Assembly (NCBI GenBank): GCA_965276785.1
Contig: OZ255629.1
Coordinates: forward strand, 1,612,001-1,676,000
DNA: 64,000 nucleotides
Source: LMUY01 sp965276785
GTDB taxonomy: Bacteria; Pseudomonadota; Alphaproteobacteria; Acetobacterales; Acetobacteraceae
Reading direction: 5' to 3'
Position numbers and translations under genes: made by a program. The notes under the pieces were generated by a model. It had not been told where the DNA came from, made no database searches, and was given only the letters and a program-made list of their open reading frames with translations. Each line of letters starts with the position of its first letter. The stretch's first letter is position 1. Below, piece after piece: positions 17,495-26,461 of this stretch.

Positions 17495-17956
17495 ATGAGC
17501 CCGGTCGAACTCGTCGTGCTCGATCCGCGGCTGCATGAGTGGGGATTGCCGACTTATCAATCGGCGATGGCGGCGGCGATCGATCTGCATGCCTGCCTCG
17601 ACGAGCCGCTGACGCTCGAGGCTGGCAGTGCCCCCGCGCTCGTTCCGGCTGGGTTCGCGGTCCACATGGCCGACCCGGCGCTCGCGGCCCTTGTGCTGCC
17701 ACGGTCGGGCATGGGGCACCGGCGCGGGCTGGTGCTGGGCAACCTGGTGGGGCTGATCGACCCGGATTACACCGGGCCCATCCTGGTGAGCGCCTGGAAC
17801 CGCAACGCAGCGGGCAGCGAACCTATTGTATTGCAACCGGGCGAGCGGTTCGCGCAAATGCTGTTCTTGCCGATCCTGCGGCCGGCGCTGAGCTTGGTCG
17901 ATGCGTTCAGCATTAGCAGCCAGCGCGGGGCTGGGGGATTTGGCTCGACCGGCTAA
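17495..17956 (+). CDS. dut: dUTP diphosphatase
   Basis: Hydrolyses dUTP to dUMP, keeping uracil out of DNA and feeding dTMP synthesis. 153 residues, homotrimeric family. Motif 1 region AMAAAIDLHACL, motif 2 LPRSGMGHRRGLVLGN (the PRSG uridine-binding loop), motif 3 GLIDPDYTGPILV with the catalytic Asp, motif 4 GERFAQMLFLPIL, motif 5 RGAGGFGSTG. All five dUTPase motifs are readable. It follows coaBC after a 170-bp gap filled by palindromic repeats, so it may have its own promoter. Confidence 0.96.
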   Translation: MSPVELVVLDPRLHEWGLPTYQSAMAAAIDLHACLDEPLTLEAGSAPALVPAGFAVHMADPALAALVLPRSGMGHRRGLVLGNLVGLIDPDYTGPILVSAWNRNAAGSEPIVLQPGERFAQMLFLPILRPALSLVDAFSISSQRGAGGFGSTG

Positions 17957-18052
17957 CACACGTCACCGAAACGCAACCCAGCCAAGGCGTGACACGCCCG
18001 GGGCCCGCGGCTATGGGCAGGCAGCGTTCTCCTTGAGGCCAGGAGTTTACCC

Positions 18053-19783
18053 ATGTCCGGTGCCACCTTCCCGGCCTTCGCCTCCGCACGCCGCCTACCC
18101 AACCTGTTCGATGTGGCCGCCATCCTCTGCATCGGCGGCTTGCTGCTGGCAGTCGCAACCGGCGCACGCGCCACGCTGGCGCCACTGAACGCGCCCGGCG
18201 CCACCACCATCCATCTCGACCCATCCTACCTGCCGGGCTACGCGCTACGCACCACGCTGCGGATGTTCGCGGCGCTGGCTTGCTCGCTGCTATTCACCTT
18301 CACCTACGCCACCTGGGCGGCCAAAAGCCGGCGCGCGGCCAAACTACTCGTCCCGGTGCTCGACATCCTGCAGTCGGTGCCGATCATCGGCTTTCTGTCG
18401 TTCACCGTCGTGTTCTTCATGAACCTATTCCCCGGCCAGGTGCTGGGCGCGGAACTGGCGGCGATCTTCGCCATCTTCACCAGCCAGGCCTGGAACATGT
18501 CGTTCAGCCTGTACCAGTCGCTGAAGACGGTGCCGGCCGACCTGGTGGAATGCGCCACCGCGTTCCGGCTGTCGCCCTGGCAGGCATTCTGGCGCATGGA
18601 GGTGCCGTTCGCCATGCCGGGCCTGGTGTGGAACACCATGATGTCGATGTCGGGCGGCTGGTTCTTCGTGGTCGCCAGCGAGGCGGTGAGCGTGGGGGAC
18701 ACAACCTGGAAGCTGCCAGGCATCGGCTCCTACGTGGCCGAAGCGCTGGAGCATCGGGACATGCGGGCGGTGTTCTACGCCATCCTAGCCATGCTGGCGG
18801 TGATCCTGGCGTATGACCAGTTGCTGTTCCGCCCGCTGGTGGCCTGGTCGGCCAAGTTCCGCTTTGAGCTCACGGCGGGGACGGAGGCGGAAAACCCTTG
18901 GATGCTGAAGCTGCTGCGGCGCACGCGGCTGCTGGCCTCCGTCATCGACGCGCTCAGCGTGGTGTTCAACACCGCCACCGGGGTGCGGCTGGCGCGCTGG
19001 CGGCGGCAGGCGGCCCGCTCCAGCTTTCGCGCGCCCTCCCGGCTGGGCGATGCGATCTGGGGCGTAATTCTGGCGGCCATGGTTGCAGTCGCCTTGTGGA
19101 AGATCGTGGGGTATGCGGCCGCCACCCTCACCTGGCGGGAACTGGGCACGGCGTTGCTGCTCGGGTTCTACACCATGTTGCGCGTGGTGGTGCTGATGGT
19201 GCTGGCCACGGCGGTCTGGGTGCCGATCGGGGTATGGCTCGGCTTGCGGCCGAAATGGGCCCGGCGGGCGCAACCGGTGGCGCAGTTCCTGGCGGCGTTC
19301 CCGGCCAACCTGTTCTTCCCGATCTTCGTCGTCATCATCGTGCATTACGCGCTCGACCCCAATATCTGGCTGACGCCGCTGATGGTGCTTGGCACGCAGT
19401 GGTACATTTTGTTCAATGTCATCGCCGGGGCCGCGGCGTTTCCGGCCGATCTGCTGGAAGCCTCCGACAATTTCCGGGTGGGCGGCTGGCTGTGGTGGCG
19501 GCGGGTGATCCTGCCCGGCATCTTCTCCTACTACGTGACGGGAGCGATCACCGCCTCGGGCGGTTCCTGGAACGCCGCTATCGTGGCCGAAGTGGCGAGC
19601 TGGGGCAGCGACAAAATCCACGCCGACGGCATCGGTTGGTATATCGCGCAGGCGAGCTCGGAGGGCGACACGCCCAAGATCGTTCTAGGCGTGGCGGTGA
19701 TGTCTGGGTTCGTGCTGCTGTTCAACCGCCTGCTGTGGCGGCCGATGTATGCCTACGCCGCTCGCCGCTTGACCTTTGCTTGA
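18053..19783 (+). CDS. Duplicated ABC permease, NitT/TauT-like anion transport type
   Basis: 576 residues with two binding-protein-dependent permease domains fused in one chain: the first about residues 75-280 (motif ECATAFRLSPWQAFWRMEVP), the second about 360-560 (motif EASDNFRVGGWLWWRRVILP). These two EAA-like loops contact the ATPase. Duplicated permeases of this type are annotated as anion transport systems (COG4986-like, family memory). A good Shine-Dalgarno (CCAGGAG) precedes ATG 18053. The ATPase gene follows after 20 bp. No periplasmic substrate-binding protein is encoded nearby, so the substrate cannot be named. Confidence 0.9.
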   Translation: MSGATFPAFASARRLPNLFDVAAILCIGGLLLAVATGARATLAPLNAPGATTIHLDPSYLPGYALRTTLRMFAALACSLLFTFTYATWAAKSRRAAKLLVPVLDILQSVPIIGFLSFTVVFFMNLFPGQVLGAELAAIFAIFTSQAWNMSFSLYQSLKTVPADLVECATAFRLSPWQAFWRMEVPFAMPGLVWNTMMSMSGGWFFVVASEAVSVGDTTWKLPGIGSYVAEALEHRDMRAVFYAILAMLAVILAYDQLLFRPLVAWSAKFRFELTAGTEAENPWMLKLLRRTRLLASVIDALSVVFNTATGVRLARWRRQAARSSFRAPSRLGDAIWGVILAAMVAVALWKIVGYAAATLTWRELGTALLLGFYTMLRVVVLMVLATAVWVPIGVWLGLRPKWARRAQPVAQFLAAFPANLFFPIFVVIIVHYALDPNIWLTPLMVLGTQWYILFNVIAGAAAFPADLLEASDNFRVGGWLWWRRVILPGIFSYYVTGAITASGGSWNAAIVAEVASWGSDKIHADGIGWYIAQASSEGDTPKIVLGVAVMSGFVLLFNRLLWRPMYAYAARRLTFA

Positions 19784-19803
19784 TGCATGGAGGAGGCAGA
19801 CCG

Positions 19804-21141
19804 ATGGACACCTCGACGCTCATCACGCCTGCCCCGCCGGTCCCCGGCGTTGCAGCCGGCACGAACCTGCTCGAGGTCCATGGTGTCCGGCAGGCCTACC
19901 ACAAGGAGAGCTCCGCCGAGCTGCTGGTGCTCGACAACGTGGAGATGACGCTGAAGAGCGGCGAGATCGTCGGGCTGCTGGGCCGGTCCGGCTCCGGCAA
20001 ATCCACACTGCTGCGCATCGTCTCCGGGTTGCTGCGGCCGACAGCCGGAGTGGTGAACTGGCGCGGCGCCCGGCTGGGGGGACCGGCGGAAGGCGTGGCG
20101 ATGGTATTCCAGTCCTTCGCACTGTTCCCTTGGCTCACGGTGCAGGAGAACGTGGAGCTCGGCCTGGAGGCGCAGGGCGTGGCTCGCGCGGAACGGTCGC
20201 GGCGGGCAGAAGAGGCAATCGACCTCATCGGGCTGGGCGGCTACGAGAGCGCCTACCCGAAAGAACTCTCCGGCGGCATGCGACAGCGGGTGGGGCTGGC
20301 GCGTGCGCTTGTGGTGCACCCGGACTTGCTGCTGATGGACGAGCCGTTTTCGGCGCTCGACGTGCTGACCGCCGAGACGCTGCGCACAGACCTGATCGAC
20401 CTTTGGATGGAGAAAAAGCTGCCGATCCAGTCGGTGCTGATGGTCACGCACAACATCGAGGAAGCGGTGCTGATGTGCGACCGGGTGCTGGTGTTCAGCT
20501 CCAACCCGGGCCGGGTGGCCAGCGAACTCGCGGTGCCGTTCCCGCACCCGCGCAACCGGCTCGACCCGGCCTTCCGCCAGATGGTGGACGACATCTATGC
20601 GCTGATGACCCGGCGCGCGCCGTCGCGGTCGGCGCAACCGGCGGTGACCACGGCCACGGCGCTGCATCCGGTTTCGACCAACACCATGGCAGGGCTGCTC
20701 GAGACCCTCGCGGCCGAACCCTATCGTGGCCGCGCGGACCTACCAGCTTTGGCCGCGGCGCTGCAACTCGAAGCGGACGAGCTGTTCCCGCTTGGCGAGG
20801 TGCTGCAGTTGCTGCGCTTCGGCACGCTGGCAGATGGCGACCTGCTGCTGACCGATACCGGGCGCCAATTCGTCGCCGCGGATACCGATCCCCGCAAGGC
20901 GCTGTTCGGCGCAGCCCTGCGCGCCCATGTCCCGCTGGTGTCGCAGATCCGCCAGGTGCTGGACGAGCGCTGGAACCATCGCGCCAGCGCGGTGCGCTTC
21001 CGCGACGAGTTGGAGGATGTGATGAGCCCCGATTACGCCGACGACACCATGCGGGCGGTGATCAGTTGGGGTCGATACGCCGAGCTCTACAGCTATGACG
21101 AAGATGCTGACCAGTTCTACCTGGACCAGGACGGCGATTGA
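19804..21141 (+). CDS. ABC transporter ATPase with C-terminal AAA-associated domain
   Basis: 445 residues from ATG at 19804, preceded by GGAGGCAG. The first 270 residues are an ABC ATPase of the nitrate/sulfonate group: Walker A GRSGSGKST, Q-loop VFQSFALFPWLTV, signature LSGGMRQRVGLARAL, Walker B LLLMDEPFSALD, H-loop THNIEEAV. Residues about 295-445 form a separate helical domain (NTMAGLLETLAAEPYRGRAD to the acidic tail DEDADQFYLDQDGD), matching the AAA-associated C-terminal domain found with this permease type. It energises the upstream permease. The extra domain probably senses or regulates, but its role is unknown. Confidence 0.9.
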   Translation: MDTSTLITPAPPVPGVAAGTNLLEVHGVRQAYHKESSAELLVLDNVEMTLKSGEIVGLLGRSGSGKSTLLRIVSGLLRPTAGVVNWRGARLGGPAEGVAMVFQSFALFPWLTVQENVELGLEAQGVARAERSRRAEEAIDLIGLGGYESAYPKELSGGMRQRVGLARALVVHPDLLLMDEPFSALDVLTAETLRTDLIDLWMEKKLPIQSVLMVTHNIEEAVLMCDRVLVFSSNPGRVASELAVPFPHPRNRLDPAFRQMVDDIYALMTRRAPSRSAQPAVTTATALHPVSTNTMAGLLETLAAEPYRGRADLPALAAALQLEADELFPLGEVLQLLRFGTLADGDLLLTDTGRQFVAADTDPRKALFGAALRAHVPLVSQIRQVLDERWNHRASAVRFRDELEDVMSPDYADDTMRAVISWGRYAELYSYDEDADQFYLDQDGD

Positions 21142-21501
21142 GCTGGCAGCGGCCATCCACCGCTCGGAAGGCTCAGTCACGACGAGAAACCATGTGGATA
21201 ACTCTGTGAGCAAACCAGCCTGTTCGCTCGCAGCACGGTCAAGCGACGAACCATAAGTTGCTAGGATATGCCGGTTTTCACTCACGAAACCGTGGCGTAT
21301 GCGAGTGCGATAGTATTGCCACATTCACGGCAAAAACGCTAACCAACTGTTTTTTCACGCCTCTATACCGCCGCGCTAGCAAGCGACAGCACGCAGTTTC
21401 GCAGTAAATCCAGCCCTTACAGAGGCTTGCGGCAACCCTGCTCCGGCGTTGTGGATGGCGTCCACTGGGAACCCTCCGTAAACCGCGATGAGACAAGCCG
21501 G
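21142..21501. other. 360-bp gene-free region with a DnaA box
   Basis: No credible gene. The region is noticeably more AT-rich than its surroundings around 21260-21370. It contains one perfect DnaA box (TGTGGATAA, 21193-21201), a run of six T (about 21350) and several small inverted repeats, such as GGTTT/AAACC near 21272-21290. It may hold the promoter of the DUF2125-cio cluster. A replication-related role is possible but a single box is weak evidence. Confidence 0.5.
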
Positions 21502-22515
21502 ATGAGCCGCATGCGACGGGTTGCCATGGCGGTCACGCTGGTGGGATTGGGTGCCATTGCCCTGGACAGCGCCGGCTGGTGGTGGCTGAGCGGCCGGGTG
21601 GCGGCGCAGTTCGGTGCCTGGCAGGCCGCGCAAGTCGCAGCCGGCTACCAGGTCAGCGCCGGGCCGGCACACCGGGTCGGCTGGCCCCTGCAGGCCGCCG
21701 TGACCCTGCCGGACGTGACGATAGCCGCTGCGGCCGGTGCGTCCTGGCATACGCGAGCGCTACGGCTGGTGTTCGAGCCTTGGCGCCCCGGAGTGTTCAC
21801 CGCCATTCCCACCGGGCCGCAGTTCCTCCGGTTGGGCACCGCCCCGCTGATCCAAGCGGCCGGGCGCATCGAGGCAGTCATCCCGCTGGACGCTGCGGCG
21901 ATCACGGTGGAGGCGCATGGGTTGACCGTCACCACCGAGGGGCGGAGCGCTTCGGCGGAACGGGTGAGCGCGCGCATGGCTTCAACCGGGTTGGAGCTCG
22001 CAGCCAATTCGGTGACGCTGCCCAAGCCTGCGCCAGGCCAGAACCCGCTTCCGCTTGACGGCGTGGTCCATTCGCTCCGCCTGGATGCTCAGAGCAACGT
22101 GCCCATTCCGCCGGCGGCTACGTGGCCCGGCGCGGCGGCCGCGTGGCAGCGCGCGGGCGGCCAATTGGCCGTCTCGAACGTGGATCTGCAATGGGGCCCA
22201 TTGCAAGCACGTGGCAGCGCAACGCTACACCTGACCGCGGCCTTGCAGCCGGAGGGCGCCGGTTCCGTCCAGCTCACCGGGTTTGCTGCCGCGGTCGGCG
22301 TCCTGCAGCGCTCGGGCACCATCACGCAGGACGCTGCACAGGCCGCTGGAGCAGTACTAGCGCTGCTGTCCACGCAGCAGCCGGGTCAAGCGCCCGAGGT
22401 GGACTTGCCGCTGACGCTGCGGGACGGGTTGGTCTCGGCTGGTCCATTGCCTGTGCTTCGTGTCCCAAATTTCATCGCGGATCAGCGGGCAAAACCCGGC
22501 CCAGAACCCAAATGA
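21502..22515 (+). CDS. DUF2125 family protein
   Basis: 337 residues from ATG at 21502. One N-terminal membrane anchor or signal (VAMAVTLVGLGAIALDSAGWWWL), then a periplasmic beta-rich region. The pattern GYQVSAGPAHRVGWPLQAAVTLPDVTI, with repeated amphipathic strands to the end, is typical of DUF2125 proteins, which are widespread in alphaproteobacteria and have no known activity. It ends 42 bp before cioA on the same strand and may be cotranscribed with the oxidase. The fold resembles AsmA-like envelope proteins, but that is only an inference. Confidence 0.8.
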   Translation: MSRMRRVAMAVTLVGLGAIALDSAGWWWLSGRVAAQFGAWQAAQVAAGYQVSAGPAHRVGWPLQAAVTLPDVTIAAAAGASWHTRALRLVFEPWRPGVFTAIPTGPQFLRLGTAPLIQAAGRIEAVIPLDAAAITVEAHGLTVTTEGRSASAERVSARMASTGLELAANSVTLPKPAPGQNPLPLDGVVHSLRLDAQSNVPIPPAATWPGAAAAWQRAGGQLAVSNVDLQWGPLQARGSATLHLTAALQPEGAGSVQLTGFAAAVGVLQRSGTITQDAAQAAGAVLALLSTQQPGQAPEVDLPLTLRDGLVSAGPLPVLRVPNFIADQRAKPGPEPK

Positions 22516-22557
22516 CGCGTTGCAGCAGATAGGCTGCCGTTCACCGCCGAGGCGACT

Positions 22558-23991
22558 ATGTTCCCAGTTGACGCATTCCATTTGGCCCGGGCGCAGTTCG
22601 CGTTCACAGTCGGGTTCCACATCGTGTTCCCGGCGTTTTCAATCGGGTTGGCGAGCTTCCTGATGGTGTTGGAGGGGCTCTGGCTGTGGACCAACAAACA
22701 GGTCTATCTCGACCTGTTCCGCTATTGGCTGAAGATCTTCTCGCTCGGCTTCGGCATGGGCGTGGTGTCCGGCCTGGTGATGTCGTATCAGTTCGGCACC
22801 AACTGGTCGCAATTTGCCGACAAGGCCGGCCCGGTGATCGGGCCCGTAATGGCATACGAGGTGCTAACCGCCTTCTTTCTGGAGGCGGGCTTCCTCGGCG
22901 TCATGCTGTTCGGCATGGAACGGGTGGGCCGCAGGCTGCACTTCTTCGCCACCTGCATGGTAGCAGGGGGCACACTGCTCTCGGCCTTCTGGATCCTGTC
23001 GGTCAATAGCTGGATGCAGACGCCGGACGGGTTCGCCTGGGGTCCCGACGGCAAGATGGTCCCAACCGACTTTTGGCGGGTGATCTTCAACCCGTTCTCG
23101 TTCGTGCACATCCCGCACATGGTGCTGGCGTCTTATCTCTCGGTGGCGTTCATCGTCGGCGCCGTGGGCGCCTGGCACATGCTCCGGGGGCGGGCCACGC
23201 CGGCGGTGATGAAGATGTTCTCCATGGCGATGTGGATGGCGCTGATCGTGGCGCCGCTGCAGATCGCGGTGGGCGATATGCACGGGCTGGTGACGATGAA
23301 GTATCAGCCGATGAAGATTGCGGCCTTGGAGGGCGATTGGACGCCATCGGGGCCGAACGGCGCGCCGGAAATCCTGTTCGGGCTACCCAACATGGCTCGC
23401 GAGCGCACCGACTATAAGGTGGAAATCCCGCATCTCGGCTCCTTGATCCTGACACATAGCTGGAATGGCCAAATACCCGGTCTGAAGCAGGTGCCGGCGG
23501 CAGACCGGCCCTACTCGCCGGCTATCTTCTGGACCTTCCGGGTCATGGTGGCGCTCGGCTTCGCGATGTTCGGCCTGGGCGGGCTCAGCCTGTATGCGCG
23601 CTGGCGCGGCACGCTCTACAAGAACCGGCTGCTGCACTGGCTGGCGCTGCTGATGGCACCCTCCGGCGTGATCGCAATGCTATGCGGCTGGGTGACGACG
23701 GAGATGGGCCGGCAGCCCTACTCGGTATACGGCCAGCTCCGTACCATCGACAGCGTGTCGCCGATCGGGCTGCCCGGCGTGGCGACCTCGCTGGCGGTGT
23801 TCGCGGTGGTGTATTTCGTGGTGTTCGGAGCGGGCGTGATGATCATTCTGCGTCTGATGGCCAAGCCGCCGGCGGCCGGCGAGCCGGGCGTGCGCACCGA
23901 CAAGCCGACCCGCACCGCCGGCATCCATCCCGGCCTGCCCGGTGCGGTGCCCCCCGGCGTTGGCGGCACCCCGCCGCTGCCGGCGGAGTAG
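22558..23991 (+). CDS. cioA: Cytochrome bd-type ubiquinol oxidase subunit I (CioA type)
   Basis: Quinol:O2 oxidoreductase subunit carrying the haems. 477 residues, about nine membrane helices. Haem ligands and proton-path residues are visible: His21 (FTVGFHIVFP), Glu101 and Glu109 (AYEVLTAFFLEAG), His184 and His187 (FVHIPHM), and the Met region KYQPMKIAALEG. The Q-loop is short, and the downstream motif is GRQPYSVYGQLRT rather than GRQPW; both point to the CioAB (cyanide-insensitive) subclass. Coupled with cioB six bases on and with a small third subunit. Confidence 0.94.
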   Translation: MFPVDAFHLARAQFAFTVGFHIVFPAFSIGLASFLMVLEGLWLWTNKQVYLDLFRYWLKIFSLGFGMGVVSGLVMSYQFGTNWSQFADKAGPVIGPVMAYEVLTAFFLEAGFLGVMLFGMERVGRRLHFFATCMVAGGTLLSAFWILSVNSWMQTPDGFAWGPDGKMVPTDFWRVIFNPFSFVHIPHMVLASYLSVAFIVGAVGAWHMLRGRATPAVMKMFSMAMWMALIVAPLQIAVGDMHGLVTMKYQPMKIAALEGDWTPSGPNGAPEILFGLPNMARERTDYKVEIPHLGSLILTHSWNGQIPGLKQVPAADRPYSPAIFWTFRVMVALGFAMFGLGGLSLYARWRGTLYKNRLLHWLALLMAPSGVIAMLCGWVTTEMGRQPYSVYGQLRTIDSVSPIGLPGVATSLAVFAVVYFVVFGAGVMIILRLMAKPPAAGEPGVRTDKPTRTAGIHPGLPGAVPPGVGGTPPLPAE

Positions 23992-23997
23992 CGGGCA

Positions 23998-25011
23998 GTG
24001 TCCACCCAAACCATCGCCACCATCTGGGCCGCGCTGATCGCCTTTGCCGTGCTGGCCTACGTGGTGCTCGACGGCTTTGACCTCGGGGTGGGCATCTTGT
24101 TCGCCGCCGAGCGTGGCGCGGGCGACCGTGACACCATGGTCAACACCATCGCGCCCATGTGGGACGGCAACGAGACCTGGCTGGTGCTGGGCGGCGGCGG
24201 GCTGTTCGGCGTCTTCCCCTATGCCTATTCGCTGATCATGCCGGCGCTGTATCCCACCATCCTGGGCATGCTGTTCGGCTTGATCTTCCGCGGAGTGGCG
24301 TTCGAATTCCGCTTCCGCGCGCAGACGCAGCGGGGCAAGCAACTATGGGACGCATCGTTCTTCGGCGGCTCACTGGTTGCGGCCTTGTGCCAGGGGCTGA
24401 CGCTTGGCGGCCTGTTGCAGGGCATCCGGGTGGTGAACGGGCAATATGCCGGCGGCTGGTTCGACTGGCTGACGCCGTTCACCGTGCTTTGCGGCGTGGC
24501 GGTGATGGTCGGATACGCCTGGCTTGGCGCTTGCTGGCTGATCTGGCGCACCGACGATACGCTGCAGGACCGGGCACGCCAGCAGGCGATGGTACTGGGG
24601 ATTGCCACTCTCGCCTTGATCGTTGTGGTGAGCCTCTGGACGCCGTTCCTCAACCCGCTGTTCATGCATCGCTGGTTCGGCTGGCCCGGCATCCTGTTCA
24701 CCAGCCCGGTGCCGGTGCTGGTGGCGCTGCTGGCGGCGGGGTTTGCGGTGGCGATCCGGCGCAAGCACCACCTGACGCCATTCCTGTGCGGGCTGGCTAT
24801 CTTCGCACTGTGTTTTGTCGGGCTGGGGGTCAGCTTCTACCCGCTAATGGTGCCGCCCAGCGTCACCATCTGGCAGGCGGCGGCGCCGCGCGCGAGCCAA
24901 TTGTTCGTGCTGGTGGGGGCCGTCGTGCTGATCCCGATGATCCTGACCTATACCGGGTTCAGCTACTGGGTATTTCGCGGCAAGGTGCAGGCCGGTGCGC
25001 ATTATCACTGA
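23998..25011 (+). CDS. cioB: Cytochrome bd-type ubiquinol oxidase subunit II (CioB type)
   Basis: 337 residues from a GTG at 23998, six bases after cioA. Eight or more membrane helices; the CydB signature YVVLDGFDLGVGILF occurs in helix 1, then MWDGNETWLVLGGGGLFGVFP and GVAFEFRFR. It lacks haem ligands and supports subunit I structurally. Its last 17 bp overlap the start of a small DUF2474-like ORF. Confidence 0.95.
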   Translation: MSTQTIATIWAALIAFAVLAYVVLDGFDLGVGILFAAERGAGDRDTMVNTIAPMWDGNETWLVLGGGGLFGVFPYAYSLIMPALYPTILGMLFGLIFRGVAFEFRFRAQTQRGKQLWDASFFGGSLVAALCQGLTLGGLLQGIRVVNGQYAGGWFDWLTPFTVLCGVAVMVGYAWLGACWLIWRTDDTLQDRARQQAMVLGIATLALIVVVSLWTPFLNPLFMHRWFGWPGILFTSPVPVLVALLAAGFAVAIRRKHHLTPFLCGLAIFALCFVGLGVSFYPLMVPPSVTIWQAAAPRASQLFVLVGAVVLIPMILTYTGFSYWVFRGKVQAGAHYH

Positions 25012-25123
25012 ACCGGCAAAACCGTTGCTGCGGCGGCTGGCCTGGTTCGCCGCACTGTGGGCGGCGGGCGTGGTGACCATCACGATTGTCGCAACCGTGT
25101 TGCGGTGGGTGCTCAAGGTGTAG
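24995..25123 (+). CDS. CydX-like/DUF2474 small bd-oxidase subunit
   Basis: 42 residues from a GTG at 24995, overlapping the cioB end by 17 bp in another frame and ending TAG at 25123. The pattern is a short charged head (EPAKPLLRRLAWF) and a single membrane helix (AALWAAGVVTITIVATVLRW). It matches the DUF2474 proteins that accompany CioAB-type oxidases and, by analogy with CydX, stabilise the haem site. The position and topology are the evidence; no experimental homologue is implied. Confidence 0.75.
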   Translation: MRIITEPAKPLLRRLAWFAALWAAGVVTITIVATVLRWVLKV

Positions 25124-25146
25124 CGAGCCTGCTAGCATCGAGCGCG

Positions 25147-25617
25147 ATGGACAAACCTTTCTGGCAGACCAAGCGCCTTGACCAGATGACCCGGCTGGAA
25201 TGGGAGTCGCTGTGCGATGGCTGTGGGCGCTGCTGCCTGCACAAGCTGCGCGACGAGGACACGGAGGCGCTGCGCTTCACCACCGTGGCCTGCCGGTTGC
25301 TGGACCTGCATCGATGCACGTGCACCGACTATCCGCAGCGCCAGGCGCAAGTGCCGGACTGTGTGGCGCTCTCCCCCGAGACGGTAGAGGAGATCGACTG
25401 GCTGCCGCCCTCTTGCGCCTACCGCCGGGTTCAGGAAGGTCGCGGCTTGGCGTGGTGGCATCCGCTGGTCTCGGGTGATCCGGAGACGGTGCACCAGGCG
25501 GGCGTTTCGGTGCGAGGCCGGGCGGTGAGCGAGGAGCGCAGCGGGCCGCTGGAGTCCCACCTAGCGGACTGGCCGGGGCGCAACCCGCGAACCAAGCAGC
25601 CCCTGCCAGGGAGATAG
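25147..25617 (+). CDS. YcgN-family cysteine-cluster protein (UPF0260)
   Basis: 156 residues from ATG at 25147. The family pattern is intact: FWQTKRLDQMTRLEWESLCDGCGRCCLHK at the N-terminus with a CxxCxxCC cluster, then CRLLDLHRCTCTDYPQRQAQVPDCV and WLPPSCAYRRVQEGRGLAWWHPL. The conserved cysteines resemble the zinc- or iron-binding 'CxxCxxCC' family (YkgJ/YcgN), whose activity is unknown. It starts 23 bp after the small oxidase ORF and may be in the same transcript. Confidence 0.88.
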   Translation: MDKPFWQTKRLDQMTRLEWESLCDGCGRCCLHKLRDEDTEALRFTTVACRLLDLHRCTCTDYPQRQAQVPDCVALSPETVEEIDWLPPSCAYRRVQEGRGLAWWHPLVSGDPETVHQAGVSVRGRAVSEERSGPLESHLADWPGRNPRTKQPLPGR

Positions 25618-25686
25618 CTGCTGGCACAGCACGGGCGTGACAAAGCTGGTGAGGTCCTTGCACTCAAAGGGCCGTCTACACACGGG

Positions 25687-26391
25687 CTACTCGGCCGGTG
25701 CGAGCAGAGATGCCAGGTAGAACGGGCGGCGGTGCTCCGATATGACGCGCAGACCGGGTGACCAGGCGAAGGCGCGATGGATGCGGCGGGAGAGCCGGCT
25801 GTCGCGGTCGGCGGCGAAGAAGAAATGGTTGGCCAAGAGCAAGGTGCCGCCAGGCTGCAGCAGCTTGGCCAGCCGCAGCGCCAGGCGCTTGAGGGTGGCG
25901 TCCTCAATCGGCCGGGGAAGATAATACAGCGTGTCGGCCACCACCACGAGGTCGAAGGCGCCGTCGTAGTGGGGCGACAAATCGAGCACGTCGCCCTGGG
26001 CAAAGCATAGGTTGCGTGCGGCGCGGTGGCGCGCGCTGGCTTGGTTGGCGGCCTCCTGCGAGATGTCGAGACCGAGCACGCTGTCTGCCTGCCGGGCCAA
26101 GCGACGCGCCAGATCGCCCAAACCGCAGCCGAGATCGAGCGCGTTCGCGTAGCGGCGGCCTTTCAGCAAGCCGCTGAGCACGTCGTATTTGTGGCGCTGG
26201 TAAGTGTAGCGCGGGTCGGCGGAGGCCCAGGGGTCACGGGCAGTGTACATCGCGTCAAAGGTCGCAGGAGAGCCGAGAGTGGGCAGCAGGCGTTGAATTT
26301 CGGCGTCGGTCCTGGCGCTGCGCAGGAAGAGGCCGATGTCCTGGGGCGCCATGAACAGCCCCGCGAAGGCTCGCCGCGCGAGTCGGGGCAT
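25687..26391 (-). CDS. SAM-dependent methyltransferase (NodS-like)
   Basis: 234 residues. Class I methyltransferase fold: motif I ALDLGCGLGDLARRLA (about residues 86-101), acidic loop VLGLDISQEAA, motif IV FDLVVVADTLYYLPRP, and the LLQPGGTLLLANHF strand. The N-terminus (FDAMYTARDPWASADPRYTYQRHKYDVLSGLL) is the NodS/small-molecule methyltransferase type, with the 'DPW' motif. It ends a minus-strand run of envelope-glycan genes (GT-like membrane protein, MBOAT, AlgJ-like) and lies 70 bp from the next, so it may modify the same glycan. The target is not identifiable. Confidence 0.82.
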   Translation of the reverse strand: MPRLARRAFAGLFMAPQDIGLFLRSARTDAEIQRLLPTLGSPATFDAMYTARDPWASADPRYTYQRHKYDVLSGLLKGRRYANALDLGCGLGDLARRLARQADSVLGLDISQEAANQASARHRAARNLCFAQGDVLDLSPHYDGAFDLVVVADTLYYLPRPIEDATLKRLALRLAKLLQPGGTLLLANHFFFAADRDSRLSRRIHRAFAWSPGLRVISEHRRPFYLASLLAPAE

Positions 26392-26461
26392 CAGTTTGGT
26401 TTCCTCGATGGTTGTAGGTTGGGCTTAACCTATGACAGGCCCAGTCCGGCTTGTCGACGGG

